A DNA stretch of 10,830 nucleotides from an uncultured Eubacteriales bacterium (GTDB taxonomy: Bacteria; Bacillota; Clostridia; Oscillospirales; CAG-382). The notes under the pieces are model-generated. The model ran no database searches, was not told where the DNA came from, and worked only from the letters and a program-made list of their open reading frames with translations. The translations under genes and the position numbers were made by a program. Shown here in pieces: positions 1 to 7,571 of this stretch (within the stretch, counting starts at the first letter, position 1; each line of letters opens with the position of its first letter). Location: positions 1 through 10,830 of the forward strand of contig CAKSEL010000023.1 of assembly GCA_934446675.1 (NCBI GenBank), in the 5' to 3' direction.

Positions 1-2969
1 GCCTCATCGCCGTCTTTTACGGTAATATCGGCAGGTTCAACGTCTTTTCCGTTGTAGGTATACTCTCCGCCCACCGTTGCATCTGCCATGACAGTCTTTT
101 TCAAAACCTTAAAACCAACCGTTTCGGTTCCGGTAAAGTTGCCTGTGCCGGTTATTTTCAGCGTATAGTTTCCTGCGTCTGTTGCGGTATTTTCCGAAAC
201 GTCAAATGTCGTTACGGCAAGGTTTCCGACGGAAACGCTCTTAATCTTCTGCGTCTGAACCGCAGTGTTGTATACAAGCTCGCCGTCAAGTTCAACGTCG
301 GCGTCAGAAATATCCTTTTTGTAGATCTCATAATCCGTGCTTGCGGAATACACCGTCTTTGCGGTTTCGCATATTACCTCAACTTTGTATTTTCCGGCGT
401 CTGCCGGCGCACCGGTGAGCAGATTATTTTGGCTGTCGTAATACTTAAACTCGGTCTTATTTACAGTTTCCGAAAGAGCATTATACTGCGGAATACCCGG
501 CGTATCTCCGTAGGTAAAGTTCTCCATCTTTAAACCTTCAAGCACCGCCGTGTTTTTATTTCTTAAAACAAGCGCAACATCTTCGCTGAGATTTGTGTTA
601 TTCTTATCCTCAAAGCTTACGGCGAACATGCATATCTTTGTGCCGTTTACTTCTCTGTTCAGACCTTTCAGCAACACGCGCAAAGTGCCTTCTTTTTCGC
701 CATTCTGCACAGTTATCGTAAAATCGCATTTATCTGGATCATATGCTGCGTAAGTTCCGTCATGGTTAACAATCATGATATTTCCGGCTGTACCATGTAA
801 ACTTATACTTTCGGCGTCGGCATAATTGTTGTTTAAGTCCTGTTTAAAGTCGATCAGATATTCGGTTTCGGCTTGGTTGTTATAGACATCAAAGTAAATT
901 GTTCCGAGAGTTGTAAGGGTTGTATTGCGTACAATTTCCACCGTGACATCACAGCTTGCCGCGGTCGAATTTTCAGTTCCGCCTACCGTTACTCTGAGCG
1001 TGTAAACTCCGAGTTCTTTAGGCTTTCCTTCAAGTTTTACTCCGTCTTTATACCATTCCCATGTAAATGATGCACCTGGAGCTGCGTTTTCAATTATAAA
1101 CTCGTCCTGTTGGGGATCCATATTGACTGTTCCGTAGGCAAACTGCGCCGGATAAGACGAATTCTTTATTGCCGCAGTGCTCTTATTGATTTTGAAAGTC
1201 TTTTCAACATCGGAAAACACGTGGTTTTTATTTGCGGCTCTGACTGTCACTTTCGCCGTGCCGGCATTTGTATTGCCGCTGTACTCAATAGTATAATCCG
1301 TATCCTCGGCAAGCGTATTTCCGTGTGCGTCCCTTACCGTAACGGTCGGTTCTTTGGGCTTTCCATCATATGTAAACGTCTGTGCCGAAAGCACTGCCGT
1401 CGGTTCGCAATCGCAAGGCTTTATAACATACTGTGCCGACAAAGTGCCGCTGTAATTTCCGCAAAAATCAATTCTGACATTTTTATTACCTGCGTCAACA
1501 TAATCTGTTCCGAATGAGAATGTATAATCGGCAGACGGCGTAAGTGTTTTTCCGTTGTACTCAACCTTAACGCTCACAGGCTTTTGCGCTTTGCCGTTAT
1601 AGTGGAACTCTGAAGGAGTGAAAGTTATGACGGTATTCTCTTTCGTCGGTCTTGCAGGATTTATTACCGCGCGGACTTTTGTTTCGGCAACGGAATACGT
1701 TTCGGTATCGTCCGGAGTGAACGTGAGCGCAAACATATTGTCGCTGTTTTCTCCGCGGTCGGCACACTCTGTCGGAGGAACGTCCTTCCAAGCCCATGTG
1801 CCGGGGACTGTCTTGCCGTTGCATACGGCGCTTTTATTTAAATCGTCTATCGAAAAAGAAGTTCCGTCATAGTCTTTTTCAATATCCCCGACCGTAAGCT
1901 GCGGCGGAAGTTTCTCCACAATTATAACATTTAACTGAATACTGTATCTTCCCGATTCATATTTTCCGTCAGCAGAATAAATATGCATCTTTCCGAAATA
2001 CTCTCCGCAGACGGTTTTGTCAAGTCCTTCGGCAAGACTGAATGATATAGTACCCCAGACGCGGAACGTTTTAAATATTGCAGATTTAAGATTATGCATT
2101 ACACCGTCCCAGTATACACCGTCATTCTCATTCACACCGAACAGCGAAGCATTGTACACCTGCTCCGACGTGTCGAAATAACGGACATAGACCGTCGCGT
2201 CATGGAAACCCGTAAGGCGTCCCTTTACGATATTTCCGCGCTGCGAGCCGGGTCCTATGATCGTGTTGTTTCTGGCGGCGGCGGAACCCGGAACAAGCTC
2301 TAATGTTGATACGAGGTCAACAAAGTCTGCGACATCCGGCGAAACAAATTCCGCCTGTAAGGTATAGTCGGTTTCTTTAAGATATATCTGAGGCCCGTTA
2401 ATGTACTCAGAGAAAAACACTTCTCGCATCCCGACAACCGTCGTTGTTCCGTCATACGGCTTATCTTCGGCTCTCAGATGGTAGTACAAGCCGCGCTTTG
2501 CTATTTCGACATTTCCGATTTCGCCTGTGAAAACGGTTTTGCCGGTGCTGTTGTCTACAATTTCATAAGCCACAAAATATGTCCCCGCGTCGGTCATCTC
2601 AGGAACCTCTTCGGTAAATCCCGTTCCGGGAATACAATACTTCATGGTATATCCGTCCTCGGCTGTTCCGGGATTTACAAGCTTCTGCGGTCCTTCGTTA
2701 TATGTAAGACCGGTTTTCGGAGTGGGCGCCGTAATAACATGGTTTTCATCTGCCAAAAGCGCAGATACACCCGTAAAAGAGGATTTTTCCGTATTTTCCA
2801 CGGTTTCACCGTTATTGTTTTCGGAAATCGGTTCGGTTATTTCTTCGGTGTACAGCGCATTGCCGTCAATGGTCATGCCTTCTGCAGGGTCTTGTGCAAA
2901 CACGCCCGCCGGTAAAAGCCCGAAAAGCAGTGCCGCGCACAGAAATAAACTGACAATTCTCTTTTGCAT
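1..2969 (-). CDS. Large secreted surface protein with YDG/MBG-like and bacterial Ig-like repeats (C-terminus outside window)
   Basis: An uninterrupted minus-strand frame runs from ATG at 2969 to the window edge: 989 complete codons and no stop. The ATG follows an AAAGGAAG ribosome site. Residues 1-25 form a Sec signal peptide (basic MQKR, hydrophobic core, cleavage expected after VFA at 25). A low-complexity acidic linker follows to about residue 78. Then come beta-sandwich modules: residues ~79-158 (PTPKTGLTYNEGP...TDAGTY, an MBG-like type common in gut Clostridia), ~162-350 opening with a YDG motif (EDKPYDGTT), ~362-440 with a second (EKDYDGT), two related Ig-like repeats (~451-517 and ~527-595), less clear domains at ~596-810, FTYGDTP and DAGNYTLKITG type modules at ~813-960, and the start of another YNGK repeat at the edge. 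No catalytic domain or anchor is visible. The likely role is a cell-surface stalk, adhesin or scaffold; the lost C-terminus (SLH domain, sortase motif or enzyme) would decide. The function is not recognised beyond this. Confidence 0.88.
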   Translation of the reverse strand, partial: MQKRIVSLFLCAALLFGLLPAGVFAQDPAEGMTIDGNALYTEEITEPISENNNGETVENTEKSSFTGVSALLADENHVITAPTPKTGLTYNEGPQKLVNPGTAEDGYTMKYCIPGTGFTEEVPEMTDAGTYFVAYEIVDNSTGKTVFTGEIGNVEIAKRGLYYHLRAEDKPYDGTTTVVGMREVFFSEYINGPQIYLKETDYTLQAEFVSPDVADFVDLVSTLELVPGSAAARNNTIIGPGSQRGNIVKGRLTGFHDATVYVRYFDTSEQVYNASLFGVNENDGVYWDGVMHNLKSAIFKTFRVWGTISFSLAEGLDKTVCGEYFGKMHIYSADGKYESGRYSIQLNVIIVEKLPPQLTVGDIEKDYDGTSFSIDDLNKSAVCNGKTVPGTWAWKDVPPTECADRGENSDNMFALTFTPDDTETYSVAETKVRAVINPARPTKENTVITFTPSEFHYNGKAQKPVSVKVEYNGKTLTPSADYTFSFGTDYVDAGNKNVRIDFCGNYSGTLSAQYVIKPCDCEPTAVLSAQTFTYDGKPKEPTVTVRDAHGNTLAEDTDYTIEYSGNTNAGTAKVTVRAANKNHVFSDVEKTFKINKSTAAIKNSSYPAQFAYGTVNMDPQQDEFIIENAAPGASFTWEWYKDGVKLEGKPKELGVYTLRVTVGGTENSTAASCDVTVEIVRNTTLTTLGTIYFDVYNNQAETEYLIDFKQDLNNNYADAESISLHGTAGNIMIVNHDGTYAAYDPDKCDFTITVQNGEKEGTLRVLLKGLNREVNGTKICMFAVSFEDKNNTNLSEDVALVLRNKNTAVLEGLKMENFTYGDTPGIPQYNALSETVNKTEFKYYDSQNNLLTGAPADAGKYKVEVICETAKTVYSASTDYEIYKKDISDADVELDGELVYNTAVQTQKIKSVSVGNLAVTTFDVSENTATDAGNYTLKITGTGNFTGTETVGFKVLKKTVMADATVGGEYTYNGKDVEPADITVKDGDE
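1185..1619 (-). repeat. Two tandem Ig-like protein repeats inside the surface protein
   Basis: Residues ~451-517 and ~527-595 align as diverged copies. Each has Y-[ND]-G-K-x(2)-[KE]-P, a short strand, NGKTL or GNTL, a DYT strand, an [DN]AG turn and a closing strand ending in IKP or INK. A third copy starts at about residue 964 (YTYNGKDVEP) and runs off the window. The relation is at protein level; the DNA copies are diverged, so the array is old rather than freshly duplicated. Confidence 0.7.
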
Positions 2970-3021
2970 TGTATTCTTCCTTTCTTAATTAAAAATGCGG
3001 TGTGTACAATTATATATTATA

Positions 3022-3050
3022 ATATTACCATACTATTTAATATTTGTCAT
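3022..3050 (-). promoter_or_regulatory. Possible promoter of the surface-protein gene
   Basis: On the minus strand ATGACA (3050-3045) is followed after 17 bp by TAATAT (3027-3022), about 53 nt before the start codon. The region is very AT-rich, with an overlapping TATAAT slightly further downstream, so the exact -10 is uncertain. This is a weak match, proposed mainly because the gene must start its transcript in this 244-bp gap. Confidence 0.3.
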
Positions 3051-3144
3051 CATACCAAAGTATGATTTTCAAAATTTCGTCATTTTTAACGGCAAAATTC
3101 ACAGAATGTTTACTTTGAAACTACATTTTTTGTTTTGCAGACTG

Positions 3145-3174
3145 TTGACAAAGAACATATAACAGTGTTATACT
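3145..3174 (+). promoter_or_regulatory. Sigma-A promoter of the tetR gene
   Basis: A perfect -35 TTGACA lies at 3145-3150. An 18-bp spacer leads to TATACT at 3169-3174 (TTATAC one base earlier gives a 17-bp spacer). Transcription would start near 3180, leaving a leader of about 30 nt. The first palindromic operator covers the spacer and -10, so repressor binding would block polymerase. Confidence 0.7.
3158..3172. promoter_or_regulatory. Palindromic operator copy 1 (likely TetR-type autoregulatory site)
   Basis: ATAACA-G-TGTTAT, extended by one T/A pair to 15 bp, is a perfect palindrome about a central G at 3165. It overlaps the -10 of the tetR promoter. An identical core recurs 27 bp downstream. 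Position and symmetry suit a TetR dimer; that the adjacent TetR binds it is inferred. Confidence 0.7.
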
Positions 3175-3184
3175 ATACGCGCAA

Positions 3185-3198
3185 TATAACAGTGTTAT
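3185..3198. promoter_or_regulatory. Palindromic operator copy 2
   Basis: This is the second exact copy of TATAACAGTGTTAT, centred at 3192 and ending 15 bp before the tetR ATG. It lies at or just past the expected transcription start. The centre-to-centre distance to copy 1 is 27 bp, about two and a half turns, so two dimers would sit on opposite faces of the helix unless they bend the DNA. Confidence 0.68.
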
Positions 3199-3213
3199 GT
3201 CAGAGGACGGTAT

Positions 3214-3831
3214 ATGAACAAAACTCAGAATGCAACGCTTGACGCAATATTTGCCGCCGCAAAAGCGGAATTTCTCGAAAAAGGCTTCAAATCCGCGTCT
3301 TTGCGAAATATTGTAAAGACCGCAGGCGTAACGACCGGTGCGTTTTACGGGTACTTTGCAAGCAAAGAGGAGCTTTTCGACGCGCTTGTATCAGAACAGT
3401 ACGACACGGTAATGTCGGAATTTACCAAAGCTCAGGACACATTCGCCGCCCTGCCCCCGGAAAAGCAGCGCGACAGCATGGGCAGCATCTCCTGCGACTG
3501 CCTTGAGTGGATAACCGATTACATTTATCAAAACTTTGACGAATTCAAGCTAATTCTTACGCGCAGCGAGGGCACAAGATACGAAAACATGATTCACCGC
3601 ATGGTCGAAACCGAAGTTGACGCCACTCACAGGTTTGCAAAAACGCTTGTAAAGCTCGGACTTCCCGAATACAGCGTCGATCCGCAGCTTGAACATATGC
3701 TTTGCAGCGGTCTGTTCTCGGCATTCTTTGAGCTTGTCATACACGACGTGCCTCAGAGCAAGGCAAAGGAATATGTGCGCGATCTAAGAAATTTCTACAC
3801 TGCCGGCTGGCAGAAAATTATGGGGTTTTGA
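3214..3831 (+). CDS. TetR/AcrR-family transcriptional regulator
   Basis: This 205-residue protein is of normal TetR length. The N-terminal DNA-binding domain spans residues ~8-57: a first helix (LDAIFAAAKAEFLEKGF), the helix-turn-helix (SLRNIVKTAGVTTGAFYGYF, 29-48) and the usual SKEELFDALV lead into helix 4. The rest is an all-helical ligand/dimer domain without a recognisable ligand signature. The ATG is preceded by AGAGGA with a 6-nt gap. Two identical palindromes in and after its promoter point to autorepression. It lies 117 nt upstream of and co-directional with the ABC pair, so it most likely controls that pair in response to a small molecule the transporter handles. The stop is TGA, backed by TAA two codons later. 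The family is certain; ligand and targets are not visible. Confidence 0.93.
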   Translation: MNKTQNATLDAIFAAAKAEFLEKGFKSASLRNIVKTAGVTTGAFYGYFASKEELFDALVSEQYDTVMSEFTKAQDTFAALPPEKQRDSMGSISCDCLEWITDYIYQNFDEFKLILTRSEGTRYENMIHRMVETEVDATHRFAKTLVKLGLPEYSVDPQLEHMLCSGLFSAFFELVIHDVPQSKAKEYVRDLRNFYTAGWQKIMGF

Positions 3832-3852
3832 TCCCTTTAATTTTTGATGTTG

Positions 3853-3870
3853 AGTTAGGCAAAACTAACT
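3853..3870. promoter_or_regulatory. Palindrome upstream of the ABC pair (possible DtxR/IdeR-like metal-regulator box)
   Basis: AGTTAG-GCAAAA-CTAACT is a perfect 6+6 inverted repeat with a 6-nt centre, lying between tetR and the first ABC gene. The half GTTAGGC matches the half-site of DtxR/IdeR iron boxes (TTAGGTTAGGCTAACCTAA type), though the second half is spaced differently. A weak -35 (TTGATG, 3844-3849) lies just upstream, so the site could sit over a promoter for the transporter genes. It differs from the operators before tetR, so a second regulator is implied. The identity of that regulator is inference. Confidence 0.45.
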
Positions 3871-3880
3871 ATTTCGCAGC

Positions 3881-3915
3881 GATATACGGAAAGCGCTTTT
3901 TGCATTTCCGTTATC
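3881..3915 (+). other. Hairpin in the leader of the ABC genes
   Basis: GATATACGGAAA (3881-3892) pairs with TTTCCGTTATC (3905-3915): seven pairs, a one-base bulge, then four more, closing a 12-nt loop. No T-run follows, so it is not a standard terminator. It sits about 20 nt before the Shine-Dalgarno sequence and could protect the mRNA or mark processing between tetR and the transporter genes. Confidence 0.4.
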
Positions 3916-3933
3916 ATAGAAAGAAACAGATTT

Positions 3934-3951
3934 AAGGAGGAATATGCCTTG
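3934..3951 (+). promoter_or_regulatory. Consensus ribosome binding site and TTG start of the first ABC gene
   Basis: AAGGAGG at 3934-3940 is followed by 8 nt and TTG at 3949. The upstream in-frame stop (TAG at 3856) and lack of any in-frame ATG before codon 98 make TTG the only sensible start. A nearer ATG at 3944 is out of frame and gives just ATG-CCT-TGA, whose stop overlaps the TTG. Confidence 0.75.
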
Positions 3952-5718
3952 AAAAAGCAATCAAACTTATCGCGGCTGCTTAGCTACGCAGGAGGACACA
4001 AATATCTTACCTATGCCTCTTGGGTGCTGTCCGCCGTCAGTGCGCTCACCGCGCTTGTACCGTTTCTGTACATCTGGAAGATTCTCAAAGAGGTGCTTGA
4101 TGTATCTCCGGACTTTTCCAAAGCCGAAAACCTGCCGCATTACGGAATTATGGCGGTTATATTTGCGGTTTCGTCGTTTCTTATTTACATATGCGCCCTG
4201 CTCTGCTCTCACCTTTCGGCGTTCAAAATAGCGACGAATATGCGCATTGAAATTACGGAATATATTGCAAAACTCCCTCTCGGATTTACCGATTCATTCG
4301 GCAGCGGAAAGCTCCGCAAAATCATAAACGACAGCACCGGTGCTGCGGAGACCTTTCTTGCGCATCAGCTGCCCGACAAGTACGGTGCGGTTGCAACGCC
4401 GATCGGACTTCTTCTCTTACTCATGGTCTTTGACTGGAGACTCGGGCTTTTGAGCCTTGTGCCGGTAATTCTCGGATTTGCGATAATGTCGGCTATGACG
4501 GGCAAGCGCATGGAGGAAAAGATGAAACAGTACGGCAACGCGCTTGCGGCAATGTCAAACGAGGCTGTCGAATATGTGCGCGGAATACCTGTCGTTAAAA
4601 CTTTCGGTCAGTCGGTATTTTCTTTCAAGAAATTCAAAAGCACCATTGACGAATACGAAAAATGGGTCATTTCCTACACCAAGGCGCTGCGAATTCCCAT
4701 GATGTTATACACGGCTGCGATCAACGGTGTATTTGCATTTCTCATTGCAGGCGCGTTTTTCTTCACATCAGGCGGCGTCACGGGCACATTTCTTCTCAAC
4801 CTCTTATTTTACATTATCATAACACCCGTAATTTCGCTGACTCTTACAAAAATAATGTATATGAGCGAAAACAACATGATAGTTGAGGACGCGCTGGAGA
4901 GAATTGACAGCGTATTGAACACAGAGCCTATGCCGGAAAGCAGCGCTCCCCGTCACCCTGCCGATTCTTCCGTTGAACTCTGCGACGTTCACTTCAGCTA
5001 CGACGGAAAGAACGAGGCAATATCCGGAGTGTCGTTAAAAATAGGCGCAGGACAGACTGCGGCGTTCGTAGGTCCGTCCGGCGGAGGAAAATCCACGCTT
5101 GCAAGCCTTATATCGCGTTTCTTTGACGTAAATTCCGGCAGCATAAAGATAGGCGGCGTCAACGTAAAGGATATTCCGAAAGAGGAGCTTATGGAAAACG
5201 TATCGTTCGTATTCCAGAACAGCAAGCTCATAAAAGCGTCTATACTCGACAATGTGAAATTAGCAAAACCTAACGCGACAAATGCCGAGGTAATACAGGC
5301 GCTTGAAACAGCTCAGTGCATGGACATTATCGAAAAGTTCCCCGACGGCGCAAACACCGTAATAGGTACGGGCGGCGTATATCTCTCAGGCGGCGAAGGA
5401 CAGAGAATTGCCATTGCGAGAGCCGTTCTCAAAAATTCTCCGATCATAATTCTCGACGAAGCCACGGCGTTTGCCGATCCCGACAACGAAGTAAAGGTTC
5501 AGGCGGCTTTCACGGAGCTTGCAAAAGGAAAAACCGTAATTATGATAGCGCACAGGCTCTCGACGGTTGCAAACGCCGACTGCATTTACGTTATTGAAAA
5601 CGGCAAGGTTGCGGAACAGGGTAAATGCGCCGAACTGTGCGAAAAAGACGGTCTGTTTGCAAAGATGTGGCGTGATTATCAGGCTTCCGTCGAATGGAAA
5701 GTCGCAAAGGAGGGTTAA
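3949..5718 (+). CDS. Half-ABC transporter, permease fused to ATPase (IrtA/YbtP-like), subunit 1
   Basis: This 589-residue type-IV (exporter-fold) half transporter sits in the cytoplasmic membrane. Six hydrophobic segments lie at ~19-45, 65-90, 143-162, 164-184, 250-275 and 279-300. The ATPase domain follows, with Walker A GPSGGGKST (375-383), Q-loop Q423, signature LSGGE (479-483), Walker B with D503 and catalytic E504, and switch His H535. All catalytic residues are intact. The D-loop reads AFADPDNE instead of the usual SALD, and the coupling region reads EYVRGIPVVKTFGQ; both recall the IrtA/YbtP branch that imports iron-siderophores although it has an exporter fold. The start is TTG after AAGGAGG. 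It would form a heterodimer with the next protein, 3 nt downstream. Family membership is firm. Substrate and direction are inferred, and drug or peptide export remains possible. Confidence 0.9.
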   Translation: MKKQSNLSRLLSYAGGHKYLTYASWVLSAVSALTALVPFLYIWKILKEVLDVSPDFSKAENLPHYGIMAVIFAVSSFLIYICALLCSHLSAFKIATNMRIEITEYIAKLPLGFTDSFGSGKLRKIINDSTGAAETFLAHQLPDKYGAVATPIGLLLLLMVFDWRLGLLSLVPVILGFAIMSAMTGKRMEEKMKQYGNALAAMSNEAVEYVRGIPVVKTFGQSVFSFKKFKSTIDEYEKWVISYTKALRIPMMLYTAAINGVFAFLIAGAFFFTSGGVTGTFLLNLLFYIIITPVISLTLTKIMYMSENNMIVEDALERIDSVLNTEPMPESSAPRHPADSSVELCDVHFSYDGKNEAISGVSLKIGAGQTAAFVGPSGGGKSTLASLISRFFDVNSGSIKIGGVNVKDIPKEELMENVSFVFQNSKLIKASILDNVKLAKPNATNAEVIQALETAQCMDIIEKFPDGANTVIGTGGVYLSGGEGQRIAIARAVLKNSPIIILDEATAFADPDNEVKVQAAFTELAKGKTVIMIAHRLSTVANADCIYVIENGKVAEQGKCAELCEKDGLFAKMWRDYQASVEWKVAKEG

Positions 5719-5721
5719 ATC

Positions 5722-7455
5722 ATGATCAAACTTATACAAAGAGCGACTGCCTCATCAAAAGAAGGCGCTGCGGGACTTATCAAAGGCATAATAGCATGCG
5801 CATTCCAGAACATTGCCTTTATGCTCCCGACCGGACTTCTTTACCTGTTGGTATCGGAATTGCTCGGCGGAAATCTGCCCAAATCAAGAGCGGCGTTTTA
5901 CACCGCAGGCTGTGCCGTCTGCTTTGCTCTCATACTTTTAACGACATGGTTTCAGTACAACGGTACCTTCTTTACAACATACGAGGAAAGCGGAAAGCGC
6001 AGAATAAGTCTTGCGGAAAAGCTGCGCAAGCTGCCGCTGTCATTCTTCGGCAAAAAGGATCTTGCAGATCTTACAAGCACCATTATGGCGGATTGCGAGG
6101 TTCTTGAAAAGGACTGCTCGCACTATATTCCCGCCTTATTCGGCTCGCTGATCTCCACCGTTCTTATTGCCCTCAGCCTCTTTATATTTGACGCCGTAAT
6201 GGCAGTAAGCGCGCTGTGGGTAATACCGGTTTCAATGCTCATTATTATTCTGAGCTACAAGGTCCAGGACAGCGCTCAGCAAAAGAACATGGCGGCGAAA
6301 ATGACCTGTGCCGACGGTATTCAGGAATACATAGAAACGGTACGCGATCTTAAAGCCAACAACGCCGAGGACAGCTATCTTGCAGGTCTTAAAAACAAAA
6401 TCAAGGGCGTTGAAAAAGGCGCTATACGTGCGGAGCTTGTAACGGCGCTGTTTGTCACCTCGGCAAGCATGGTATTAAAGCTCGGAATTGCGACGGTTGC
6501 GCTTGCAGGCAGCATAAGTCTTATAAACGGCAGAATAGACGTGCTTACGCTCTTTATGTTCTTGCTTGTGGCGTCGCGTCTTTATGATCCTATGCAGTCG
6601 TCCTTACAGAATCTCGCTGCGGTAATTGCCATGAGAACAAACGTCGCGCGCATGAACGAAATACTCGACTGCCCCGTTCAGACAGGCAAAAACGAGCTTA
6701 CAAACAACGGCTTTGATGTGGTCTTTGATCACGTCGGATTTTCCTACAAAAACGGCGAAACGGTACTAAAGGACGTATCCTTTACCGCAAAGCAGGGCGA
6801 AGTTACGGCGCTTGTCGGTCCGTCGGGCGGAGGAAAGACAACGGTATCGCGCTTAGCCGCAAGATTCTGGGTCTATCAGAAAGGCAAAATCACCGTCGGA
6901 GGTATGGACATTTCAAAAGTTGATCCCGAAACTCTCATGAATCTATATTCCATTGTATTCCAGGACGTAACGCTCTTTAACAACACGATAATGGAAAACA
7001 TAAGGCTCGGCAGAAAAGACGCGACGGACGAAGAAGTGCTCCAAGCTGCACGCCTTGCCAACTGCGAGGAATTTGCGCTGAAGCTTCCCGACAAATGGAA
7101 CACCGAAATCGGCGAAAACGGCTGCGAATTATCCGGCGGTGAACGCCAGAGAATCTCCATTGCAAGAGCCTTTCTCAAGGACGCGCCAATTATTCTGCTT
7201 GACGAAGCCACGGCAAGCCTTGACGTTGAAAACGAGACTGCGATCCAGACGGCGCTCTCACGTCTTATCAAGAACAAGACCGTGCTTATAATCGCCCACA
7301 GAATGAGAACCGTTGCCGGAGCTGACAAAATAGTTGTGCTTTCGGACGGCGTTGTTGCGGAACAAGGCACTCCCGACGAGCTTTACGCTAAAAACGGCAT
7401 TTTCAAACGAATGTCGGATCTGCAGCTCAAAGGTCAGTCATACAGCATAGTATAA
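5722..7455 (+). CDS. Half-ABC transporter, permease fused to ATPase (IrtB/YbtQ-like), subunit 2
   Basis: This 577-residue protein is the partner of the upstream ABC subunit. The gene begins 3 nt after its stop, and its ribosome site (AAAGGAGGG, 5706-5714) lies inside the end of that gene, so translation is probably coupled. An N-terminal six-helix membrane domain (about residues 15-300) includes the coupling motif LRKLPLSFFGKKDLADLTST. The ATPase domain has Walker A GPSGGGKTT (366-374), Q414, LSGGE (470-474), Walker B D494/E495 and H526. The D-loop is a regular SLDVENE, unlike its partner, so the two ATP sites are asymmetric in sequence though both look competent. No substrate-binding-protein gene lies nearby, as for IrtAB/YbtPQ-type importers and for exporters. 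The likely role is uptake or efflux of a small metallophore or peptide; substrate unproved. Confidence 0.9.
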   Translation: MIKLIQRATASSKEGAAGLIKGIIACAFQNIAFMLPTGLLYLLVSELLGGNLPKSRAAFYTAGCAVCFALILLTTWFQYNGTFFTTYEESGKRRISLAEKLRKLPLSFFGKKDLADLTSTIMADCEVLEKDCSHYIPALFGSLISTVLIALSLFIFDAVMAVSALWVIPVSMLIIILSYKVQDSAQQKNMAAKMTCADGIQEYIETVRDLKANNAEDSYLAGLKNKIKGVEKGAIRAELVTALFVTSASMVLKLGIATVALAGSISLINGRIDVLTLFMFLLVASRLYDPMQSSLQNLAAVIAMRTNVARMNEILDCPVQTGKNELTNNGFDVVFDHVGFSYKNGETVLKDVSFTAKQGEVTALVGPSGGGKTTVSRLAARFWVYQKGKITVGGMDISKVDPETLMNLYSIVFQDVTLFNNTIMENIRLGRKDATDEEVLQAARLANCEEFALKLPDKWNTEIGENGCELSGGERQRISIARAFLKDAPIILLDEATASLDVENETAIQTALSRLIKNKTVLIIAHRMRTVAGADKIVVLSDGVVAEQGTPDELYAKNGIFKRMSDLQLKGQSYSIV

Positions 7456-7488
7456 CCGTGATATATTTCAAACACGGAAAATAAAACG

Positions 7489-7549
7489 ATCCCCTTAAAG
7501 CAGTTTTGATGTGAAAACACACTTAATTGCAATAAGGGGATAATTTTTT
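7489..7549. terminator. Two-way terminator between convergent genes
   Basis: ATCCCCTTA (7489-7497) and TAAGGGGAT (7533-7541) form a perfect 9-bp stem around a 35-nt loop that can fold further (TGTG-AAAA-CACA inside). On the plus strand TTTTTT follows (7544-7549), ending the ABC transcript. On the minus strand the same stem is followed by CGTTTTATTTT, suited to end the ATC-hydrolase-like transcript. The long loop is unusual. A smaller stem, CCGTG/CACGG (7456-7477), lies directly after the ABC stop codon. Confidence 0.6.
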
Positions 7550-7571
7550 ATCTTTATATATGTTTTTTCTC

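Noticed and set aside
1110..1517. Plus-strand open frames across 550-2988
   Set aside because: They are antisense to the long minus-strand surface-protein frame, lack ribosome sites and resemble no protein family.
3197..3217. Six-codon leader ORF (ATG TCA GAG GAC GGT ATA TGA) overlapping the tetR start
   Set aside because: The ATG is part of the second operator palindrome and has no Shine-Dalgarno sequence; chance is the simpler explanation.
3881..3915. Hairpin as a terminator of tetR
   Set aside because: No T-rich tract follows the stem (ATAGAAAGAAACAG comes next).
5386..5739. Minus-strand and alternate-frame ORFs within the ABC genes
   Set aside because: They are shadows of two genes with complete ABC motifs; none has a start signal or recognisable product.
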